Source: Planctomycetota bacterium | GTDB taxonomy: Bacteria; Planctomycetota; J058; JARGOJ01 | Assembly (NCBI GenBank): GCA_029210225.1 | Contig: JARGOJ010000436.1 | Location: 1-5,090 of the forward strand | Direction: 5' to 3' | DNA: 5,090 bases | In this document: piece after piece, positions 1-5,090 of the stretch | Numbering within the stretch: position 1 is the stretch's first letter | Layout of the letters: the number at the start of each line of letters is the position of its first letter | Program-made: the position numbers and the translations under genes | Notes under the pieces: model-generated | What the model was told of the DNA's origin: nothing | Databases searched by the model: none | The model's input: the letters and a program-made list of their open reading frames with translations, nothing else

Positions 1-1008
1 AAATCCATAGCGGCTCTCAAGGACACTTTCGCAAAGCTCACTCTCCGCCACTTGGAAAAGCGCGTCTTGGATTGCTGAGAGGGCCTGGGGACCCTTCCTA
101 GGGATCACTCCCAAGCTTGGTCGTTTGTCGGCGGAGTGCTTTTCGTGAAGCTCTAGAAAACGCTTTGGATCCTTTTTCAGCTCCTTTAAGACTTGCTCCG
201 CGACTTTTTTAGCGTCTTCTTTTGTTCTTAACGAGACTGATTGAAAGCCTAGCTCATGGTCGATCAATATGTGTGAGGCGCTGGCAAGTTCAATCGGGAT
301 GCGACGGACAATGTGAAATCCAAATTTGCTTTTTATGACGCTTCGGTGAAGCTGCCCAGGCTTTAGCTTAGCGAGAACCCCAGCCACTTCCTTGGCGAGC
401 ATCGAGGGAGTGACCAGGCCTAAAATTTCTCCTTTGAAGTCATCGTCTTTCTTCAGGGTCTTTAGCAGTTTCTCAGCTGCCGCTTTGGCCTCAGCCTCGC
501 TTTGTGACTCGCTCTCGGGGCAACGCTCGGCTCCCTTGAATCGGAAGAGGCGTTGCTCAAGACCATATTCTTCCGAGCTTTCCCTAAGAAAAATGTGGAA
601 GCCGAATCGCGTTTCCACAGGCGCTGAGAAGGCCCCGGGTTTTAGGGCAGAGAAGGCTTTGGCCGCTGATTCTTCTAAATTCTGGAGTCTAAAGGGAGGG
701 AGCGCTCCCCCCGATTCTTTGTCGAGGGCATCCGAGACTTTCTTGGCCAGATCACCGAATTTTTTGGAGTCGGTCGAGGTCGATAAGAGCGAGTGAATGC
801 GGTTTGCCCTCTTCTGCGCGTTCTCGCGGCTCCGGGAATGGCGACTTTGGTCGGCATCTTTATGGGAAACAAGAATTTGACGCGCCTTCAACCAAAACTG
901 CAGGGGCGCCCGAGCTTGTTTGGGTTTTTTTGACTCTTGGGCGACTCAAACGCCTAGGGTTGAGCCAAGCAAGAGTATCCAAAAAACGCCGATTCGAGCT
1001 TTGTTCAT
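1..1008 (-). CDS. Exported tandem-parvulin peptidyl-prolyl isomerase (3' end outside window), interrupted by in-frame TGA
   Basis: The minus-strand frame read from ATG at 1008 gives 336 codons to the window edge, open except for TGA at codon 21. Codons 1-20 form a signal-peptide start: basic NKAR, then a hydrophobic stretch ending LLLGSTLGV. Three parvulin-like repeats follow. Repeat 1 (codons about 42-141) starts ARQILVSH and ends RFGFHIFL. Repeat 2 (about 150-236) has lost the HIL motif but keeps LKPGQL and KFGFHIV. Repeat 3 (about 242-336) starts ASHILI and is cut at RYGF. In this family (PpiC, SurA, PrsA) such domains isomerise prolyl bonds and assist folding of exported proteins. His246 of repeat 3 and His138 and His232 match conserved family positions; repeat 1 has Gln44 where His is usual. 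A Glu/Ala/Lys-rich helix lies at about 165-187. Start choice: AAAGG lies 7 bases before ATG 1008; in-frame ATGs at 1023, 1035 and 1038 are less well placed. If the TGA is real, TTG at 889-891 (codon 40) is the first plausible restart and would give a cytoplasmic protein. The fold is clear; activity and functional status are uncertain. Confidence 0.82.
946..948 (-). other. In-frame TGA inside the parvulin signal peptide
   Basis: Read on the minus strand, codon 21 counted from ATG 1008 is TGA, between LLLGSTLGV and VAQESKK. The residues just after it (V22, A23, then Q24) fit the -3/-1 rule for a signal peptidase I site. The stop therefore seems to split a once continuous signal peptide. One base change would restore TGG (Trp) or CGA (Arg). 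No other stop occurs over the next 315 codons. Selenocysteine is unlikely at this place. The neighbouring gene ends in TGA and uses TGG for Trp, so a changed code is not supported. Confidence 0.85.
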
Positions 1009-1015
1009 TCCCCAA

Positions 1016-1020
1016 CCTTT
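1016..1020 (-). promoter_or_regulatory. Ribosome binding site for the parvulin gene
   Basis: On the minus strand AAAGG stands 7 bases upstream of ATG 1008. This favours that codon over the in-frame ATGs at 1023, 1035 and 1038, which have no equally well-spaced purine block. The resulting N-terminus begins MNKARIG, a normal signal-peptide start. Confidence 0.5.
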
Positions 1021-1033
1021 CATGAAGGGATGC

Positions 1034-1039
1034 ATCATA
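1034..1039 (-). promoter_or_regulatory. Possible -10 element for the parvulin gene
   Basis: The minus strand reads TATGAT here, five of six matches to the sigma-70 TATAAT consensus. Transcription would start near 1027 and leave a leader of about 20 bases to ATG 1008. No good -35 hexamer is seen at 16-18 bases upstream (the candidates resemble GCATCT), so the call is tentative. Confidence 0.3.
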
Positions 1040-1066
1040 CCTTGAACTTGCCGGGCAGATGCACCC

Positions 1067-1095
1067 TTGACGAATGAGCCCAGACCCATGATTCT
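1067..1095 (+). promoter_or_regulatory. Possible sigma-70 promoter for the propeller gene
   Basis: TTGACG at 1067-1072 matches five of six bases of the -35 consensus. After a 17-base spacer, GATTCT at 1090-1095 is a weak -10 with three of six matches. A start near 1102 would give a leader of about 33 bases to the GTG at 1135. The spacing is ideal, but the -10 is poor and chance is possible. Together with the divergent -10 at 1034-1039 it would place both promoters in a 126-base intergenic region. Confidence 0.3.
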
Positions 1096-1121
1096 CATTG
1101 GAATGCTTCTGGTATCTGGCG

Positions 1122-1126
1122 AAGGA
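1122..1126 (+). promoter_or_regulatory. Ribosome binding site supporting the GTG start at 1135
   Basis: AAGGA lies 8 bases before GTG 1135. No in-frame ATG exists just upstream, and the protein from this GTG begins directly with a signal peptide. This decides the non-ATG start. Confidence 0.65.
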
Positions 1127-1134
1127 AACGTCTC

Positions 1135-4100
1135 GTGACTCCGAATTTACGCATCTTATGGGGATCTGCCGTCTGTTTACTGCTCTCGACGAGCATTCTG
1201 TGGTCTCAGGAAGAGACGAAGAAAACCCCCGCGAAAGTCGGCGAGAAGGCGCTCAAATCTCCCCGAGCGCCCTTGATTCGCTCGCTGATTAAGAAGCTCG
1301 GCTTAGCCGATTGGGAGGCCCGAGAATCTGCCCGGCGTCGCTTGATTGCGATTGGCGACGAAGCCCTTCCCCATCTAGCGCTTTACTTCAAAGATGAAGA
1401 CCGAGAACGAGCCTTTCGAGCCCGTGAGATTCACAACGCCATTCGTTGGAGAGTTCCTGAGATTCTGTCAAAGCTGATTGGCCCGCTTATTGACGATTAC
1501 ACGACCTTGACCAAAAAAGAAAAGCTGAAGTTAATCTCCGAATTTAGCAAAGCGAGAACAGTCGATATTAAAGCCGGAGCGAGTTTTCTGGCAAAAATGA
1601 TTCAATACGACGCAGACCTGGAGATCAAAGAAAAGACCACTGCGCTTTATTTAAAAGTTTCAAATCCGGCGCTTCCCCAAAGCGACCCCAAGGTCTTAAC
1701 CAGCCTCAAAAAACTCTCCGACGCGACTTGGAACAACTACGCTCAAGCTATTCTGGAACGGAGAATGGACAAGGTTGATGACGCGCTCGTCAACGCCAAA
1801 AAAGCTCATCAATCACAGCCGACAAACCTCACTATTTCAAACCTATACATTGATTTGTTAATCCAAAACAAGGATCACTCGTCCGCGCTGCCACTTCTTG
1901 AAGCCCTTACAAAATCTCACTCCTTGAGCGCGAGTAATTGGACGCGTTACGGTGAGTGCCTTGTCGCAGTCGGGCAAAAAGAGAAAGGACTAAATGCGCT
2001 GAAGAAGGTTTTGAAGATCCCAGGAGCGGACAAAAAGGCAAAGACCTTTGTTGATCTTAGCGGCGTCTTTCTACGCCTTGGTTTCGGCAAGGAAGCCCTC
2101 GATATCTGCCGCCAGGGCTTATTGAAATATCCCTACGATCGGGGATTGAATGTGACCTTGGCCGAGAGTGAATGGAGCCTCGGGCAAAAGCGCAATGCAT
2201 TTCGGCGCTTAATCTCTGAAATGCGATATTCCACCCCAGGAACACTTCTCGCCAAACGAATTCGCCTAGGATTGAAGAAGGCCTTTGAAGAAGCGGGTTG
2301 TCTCAACTTTGTCAATCAGTCGGAATTCTGGCGTGATCTTGAGCGGGGACGCCCAGTTGCGAAAGCACACGATCGACTGGCGCGCTGGCTTGAAGATCGC
2401 GGGCTCGACTCCGTTGTCCTGCCCGAACTGAAGCTGGTTTCTCTCATGTGGTCAAACGATATCGCCGTTCGTTTGCGATTGGGTGCGAGCTATGAGCGCC
2501 TGGGAATGAAGGAAGAAGCTCGTGAGGTCTATCAAGTGGGCCTCTCCATAGATCCCAAAAATTCTCAATTGAAGACAGCGCTGACAGCCCTTGAAAAGAG
2601 TGGCGGCGCGAAGAATTCAGTCAAGACGTTCAGTGGGCTTTCCTTTTGGGAAAAGAACTTTGAGCACGGTGTGAGTCCTATTAAGACAGTCCCGAGAATT
2701 GAAGGTCCCTTCGATCCTCCCGCGCTCTTTGGAGACGACATGGTCATCATGGCGCGCCCCGACGTGGCGCTCTTGACACGCTATCATCGCGACAATGGCA
2801 AGGTCGCTTGGAATACCGCGCTGCCAGCGCCTCCAGCGGGTCAGCTCGTCGCCGGAGAGGTCGGAGTGGAGACCCTTGGCCTCGTCAAAGTGCCAGCCGC
2901 CCTCGCCATGACGAGCAACCCAGAGCGAGCCTTTACTGGAAAACCCCTCCTCGCCGTAGTTCTTGGAGCTTGGGAGCGGGATTCCCAGGGCAAGCAGGCA
3001 GGGCGCTGGAATCGCGCATTCTTCCGAGGATTATGGGTTCTTCTGCTCGAAACAAAGACCGGCAAAAAAGTCGGACTCTATCCGCTGAAGAATAGCCGTG
3101 CGCCTCGGTCAAAGCTTATCTTTGATAAAACCCGCTTTGTCTATAGATCTCAACGAGGCGAGACGCGCCACCGCCTGAGCCTCATGGATATGGCCGCCGG
3201 AGACGAGATAAAGTTCTGGGCGTTCAAAGGGCGCAAACTTAGGGCGCTTCGCGACCTGGGGTCCTCATTTATGGTGTCACAAAAGAAGGGCCGCTTTCTC
3301 TACGGGAAGGACTTCGAGAAGAAGGGGCAGGCCATTGAAACTTTGGAAGGACGGAATTATCCAATTGATGGATTTCCCCTTCATGTACTCTCCGGCGAAG
3401 GATTGTATTCTGTTAAAGCGGATGGACGCCTTGGGAAGAAATTAGACAAGGTTCCAAGCGGTTTCAATGCAGGCTTAGCGATTGACAAAGACCTTTTGAT
3501 GTTGGGGAAAAGAGAAGGGACAGTAGCCGCCTACGACTTAAAAACAAAGACCGAGTTATGGACTCAAAAGATTGACAGAGGCGCGGAGCGACACTTCCAC
3601 TTTGCAGGTCCGGTTGTTTTTGCCATCAATGGCCTCGGGGATTCCTTCCCTAATGAAGTGCCCTATGTCGTGGGCTTGGACAGAAAAACCGGGGCGCTCG
3701 TTTGGAAGCGACCCTATGAAGTGCCCGCATCTTTCGCGTTCTCAAAGGACATTGCTCTCATTGTTTCAGGCGGTAGCCGGGCGATTAAACAGGGCAAAAT
3801 TCTCGTCATGAAAATTGGCGGGCCAAAGAAGATGGAAGCGAGTCGAAACCTGGCCGTCGAATTGAAAAGCGCCGCTCTAGATGCTTATCAGGGTCAGGAG
3901 TATGAAGTGTCCAATTTACTTTTTCGCCTCTTCCAAGAGGCTCTGGGCAAGACTGCGCTCAGCCTGGACGAGCAAATTTGGCAGGCGCGGATTTTGGCGC
4001 GCTCCAATCGCCCGATGGAAGCAGAGAACGTTCTCGCTGAGGCTGAGGAATTAGTCAAACCCGCAGATCCGAAGCGCTTTCATAAAATTCGTAAAGACAT

Positions 4101-4281
4101 CGGATTGGAGACCGAAGATTGGCCCGACGAGGAAACAGAGCGAAAAGACGAAGACAATAAGCCTAAAGACCCAGGAAAGAAGCCGGACGCAAAAGACAAG
4201 AACACTGATCAGAAAGCCGGTGAGAAAGAGAAGCCGAAGAATCCAGTAAAGATCCCCGAAGAACGTAAGAAGCCGAACTGA
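1135..4281 (+). CDS. Exported HEAT-like/TPR/PQQ-type beta-propeller scaffold protein
   Basis: This 1048-residue protein begins with a signal peptide: MTPNLR, then a hydrophobic core, likely cleaved after Ser24 before QEETKK. Residues about 47-108 are a HEAT-like unit with the pattern LGLADWEARESARRRL, IGDEALPHL and ERAFRAREI. Residues about 196-360 and 443-487 are TPR-like helix pairs (for example AQAILERRMDKVDDALVNAKKA, given here only as its position 203-224, and ASYERLGMKEEAREVYQVGL). Residues about 525-900 look like a beta-propeller with PQQ-type strands: DNGKVAW (553-559), ETKTGKK (639-645), DMAAGDEIKFW (685-695), DLKTKTELW (801-809) and DRKTGALVW (849-857). A helical, TPR-like stretch spans about 905-975. 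The tail from about 996 is Lys/Glu/Asp/Pro-rich. No catalytic residues are evident. Such propellers are usually structural; PQQ binding is not implied. BamB and many planctomycete proteins share this fold, but the TPR fusion makes BamB orthology unlikely. A role as a periplasmic or surface protein-interaction scaffold is inference. GTG start with AAGGA 8 bases upstream; stop TGA. Confidence 0.88.
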   Translation: MTPNLRILWGSAVCLLLSTSILWSQEETKKTPAKVGEKALKSPRAPLIRSLIKKLGLADWEARESARRRLIAIGDEALPHLALYFKDEDRERAFRAREIHNAIRWRVPEILSKLIGPLIDDYTTLTKKEKLKLISEFSKARTVDIKAGASFLAKMIQYDADLEIKEKTTALYLKVSNPALPQSDPKVLTSLKKLSDATWNNYAQAILERRMDKVDDALVNAKKAHQSQPTNLTISNLYIDLLIQNKDHSSALPLLEALTKSHSLSASNWTRYGECLVAVGQKEKGLNALKKVLKIPGADKKAKTFVDLSGVFLRLGFGKEALDICRQGLLKYPYDRGLNVTLAESEWSLGQKRNAFRRLISEMRYSTPGTLLAKRIRLGLKKAFEEAGCLNFVNQSEFWRDLERGRPVAKAHDRLARWLEDRGLDSVVLPELKLVSLMWSNDIAVRLRLGASYERLGMKEEAREVYQVGLSIDPKNSQLKTALTALEKSGGAKNSVKTFSGLSFWEKNFEHGVSPIKTVPRIEGPFDPPALFGDDMVIMARPDVALLTRYHRDNGKVAWNTALPAPPAGQLVAGEVGVETLGLVKVPAALAMTSNPERAFTGKPLLAVVLGAWERDSQGKQAGRWNRAFFRGLWVLLLETKTGKKVGLYPLKNSRAPRSKLIFDKTRFVYRSQRGETRHRLSLMDMAAGDEIKFWAFKGRKLRALRDLGSSFMVSQKKGRFLYGKDFEKKGQAIETLEGRNYPIDGFPLHVLSGEGLYSVKADGRLGKKLDKVPSGFNAGLAIDKDLLMLGKREGTVAAYDLKTKTELWTQKIDRGAERHFHFAGPVVFAINGLGDSFPNEVPYVVGLDRKTGALVWKRPYEVPASFAFSKDIALIVSGGSRAIKQGKILVMKIGGPKKMEASRNLAVELKSAALDAYQGQEYEVSNLLFRLFQEALGKTALSLDEQIWQARILARSNRPMEAENVLAEAEELVKPADPKRFHKIRKDIGLETEDWPDEETERKDEDNKPKDPGKKPDAKDKNTDQKAGEKEKPKNPVKIPEERKKPN

Positions 4282-4283
4282 CT

Positions 4284-4943
4284 ATGACAGACCAATCCCT
4301 AGAGAAACTCAGGCGTCGACTGAAACTCGAGCCCGACAATGAAGAGCTTCGCAGGCAGATTGACCAAGCAGTGCTTCGCAGCGGCGCGGCCGATATCCTT
4401 AATCTGGAACGTTATGACTATCTCTTTAACAAATTTCCTGTTCCCAGAGATTGTGACTGCAACGGCGCCTTTCAGAGACGAACGTGGTGTAACACTCCTG
4501 GACCTTTTTATACCTCAGAAACCGATAATTGCTTCACTGGTCAGAAACTCGCTCCGTCCAACGTTCTGTTCGACATCGAGGGTTTCGAGTTTATTGGCCG
4601 GCAACCCTATGATTTGGACGAAGAGCTGTGCGTGTTTGATGCTTGGGGTGCTGATCCTTACGACGGATATTATCAGGACGGAAATTATCATTGGTCGCCA
4701 AGACTCGTGAAAGAATGGTGGGACCGTCGCGACGAACTTATTGCTTTGGCAACAGAGCTGGATGAGCTGTGGGGGCGTGGGCCTGAGCCTGGAGAAAAGT
4801 GTGTTGTTCCGGAAGCGTACGGAGTTCATCGCCAGTTCATCTCGCAGGATTTGGAGGATTACCTTCGAGTCTACTGCTTCTTTCTTAAGCACCGCCGATT
4901 GCCTCGATACAGCGATGCTATCCCCCCATTGAGCGTTTATTGA
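4284..4943 (+). CDS. Uncharacterised Cys- and aromatic-rich protein, coupled to the upstream gene
   Basis: I do not recognise this 219-residue protein. It starts at ATG 2 bases after the preceding TGA and has no strong Shine-Dalgarno sequence (only AAGAAG about 12 bases upstream), which suggests translational coupling. There is no signal peptide or membrane segment, so it should be cytoplasmic unless exported otherwise. Residues 6-32 look like a short amphipathic, TPR-like helix pair (LEPDNEELRRQ). Next comes a cysteine cluster, Cys57, Cys59, Cys69 and Cys83, in the context RDCDCNG, TWCNTPGPFYT and DNC; these could bind a metal, but that is inference. Residues 119-146 are rich in Asp, Tyr and Trp (DAWGADPYDGYY, HWSPRLVKEWW). 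Residues 141-163 and 183-204 look helical. Further cysteines are at 116, 173 and 198. The composed pattern of motifs argues for a real conserved protein rather than a chance frame; the antisense frame at 4515-4949 is its shadow. Confidence 0.8.
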   Translation: MTDQSLEKLRRRLKLEPDNEELRRQIDQAVLRSGAADILNLERYDYLFNKFPVPRDCDCNGAFQRRTWCNTPGPFYTSETDNCFTGQKLAPSNVLFDIEGFEFIGRQPYDLDEELCVFDAWGADPYDGYYQDGNYHWSPRLVKEWWDRRDELIALATELDELWGRGPEPGEKCVVPEAYGVHRQFISQDLEDYLRVYCFFLKHRRLPRYSDAIPPLSVY

Positions 4944-5040
4944 GGCCAAAGATTTCGGGGTGGAGAAGGTTTGCAGTGGGGCCTGAGATTGTGAATAATG
5001 GTTGTGTTTGCGGTGTTTAGTAAGGCACAGTCAAGGAAAA
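4944..5040. other. Intergenic stretch without a recognisable gene
   Basis: These bases follow the TGA of the 219-residue protein. I see no tRNA and no convincing hairpin followed by a T-run. AGGCC near 4943 and GGCCT near 4980 could pair, but over a loop of more than 30 bases and without a T-tract, so it is not called a terminator. Confidence 0.5.
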
Positions 5041-5090
5041 ATGGACCCGTCAACCCATCCAGAGTTCTTCGAATCCGCATCACGGTCGCC
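5041..5090 (+). CDS. Possible start of a further gene, cut by the window edge
   Basis: ATG at 5041 follows AAGGA at 5033-5037, with a spacing of only 3 bases, which is shorter than usual. The frame stays open to the window end for 16 codons and begins MDPSTHPEFFE. A second plus frame from ATG 4998 is also open to the end (beginning MVVFAVFSK), so the correct frame cannot be decided here. No function can be inferred. Confidence 0.25.
   Translation, partial: MDPSTHPEFFESASRS

Noticed and set aside
392..796. Plus-strand open frame of 134 codons
   Set aside because: It lies antisense to the parvulin coding sequence, is Ser/Ala/Leu/Arg-rich without motifs, and has no support beside the clear minus-strand protein.
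675..872. Minus-strand frame of 65 codons starting MFPIKMPTK
   Set aside because: It is out of frame with the parvulin repeats and Arg-rich; the adjacent frame carries the recognisable domain sequence across the same bases.
946..948. TGA read as selenocysteine or as Trp in a variant code
   Set aside because: The codon lies in a signal peptide, no supporting hairpin was recognised, and the neighbouring gene uses TGG for Trp and ends in TGA.
2808..3095. Overlapping open frames on both strands inside the propeller gene (including 2841-3065 minus)
   Set aside because: They are Arg/Ser/Pro-rich shadows of a GC-richer part of the real coding sequence.
4515..4949. Minus-strand open frame of 144 codons
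   Set aside because: It is antisense to the Cys-rich 219-residue protein, shows no domain-like motif, and the plus frame has better start context and composition.
4940..4985. Possible terminator from AGGCC and GGCCT
   Set aside because: The stem is only 5 pairs with a loop of more than 30 bases and no T-run follows.
5061..5085. TTCGAAT near the right edge, resembling a tRNA T-loop
   Set aside because: The flanking bases do not form a five-pair T-stem (C faces C at the first pair) and no acceptor or anticodon arm is seen.

Overview
The window looks like a piece of a bacterial chromosome of moderate GC content. It holds two divergently oriented transcription units that meet at a short intergenic region (about 1009-1134). 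No RNA gene, CRISPR array, insertion sequence or phage gene is visible. The protein style is a HEAT-like N-terminal block fused to TPRs and a PQQ-type beta-propeller in one large exported protein, next to a secreted multi-parvulin protein. That style is common in Planctomycetota and related environmental bacteria. The taxon is an inference from architecture only and I hold it loosely.

Left part (1-1008, minus strand): the 5' portion of a gene for a secreted foldase-like protein with three parvulin-type (PpiC/SurA-like) peptidyl-prolyl isomerase repeats. The gene runs off the left edge of the window. Its signal peptide is interrupted by an in-frame TGA at 946-948, while the roughly 315 codons after it stay open. 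It is therefore a recent nonsense mutation, a sequencing error, or a gene now started internally.

Middle part (1135-4281, plus strand): one 1048-residue exported scaffold-like protein. In order it has a signal peptide, a HEAT-like segment, a TPR solenoid, a PQQ-like beta-propeller, a short helical/TPR-like segment and a charged Lys/Glu/Asp/Pro tail. It starts at GTG behind a good Shine-Dalgarno sequence.

Right part (4284-4943, plus strand): a 219-residue protein of unrecognised function, rich in cysteine and aromatic residues and without a signal peptide. It begins 2 bases after the upstream stop and is probably translationally coupled to it. Bases 4944-5090 hold no complete gene; a possible start of a next gene is at 5041.

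The divergent pair encodes two exported proteins, one a putative periplasmic folding factor and one a protein-interaction scaffold, so a shared envelope-related role is possible. Nothing in the sequence proves it. I do not see a clear defence, toxin or mobile system here. The most checkable oddities are the premature TGA, the three-domain parvulin layout, and the unassigned Cys/Trp/Tyr-rich protein coupled to the propeller gene.
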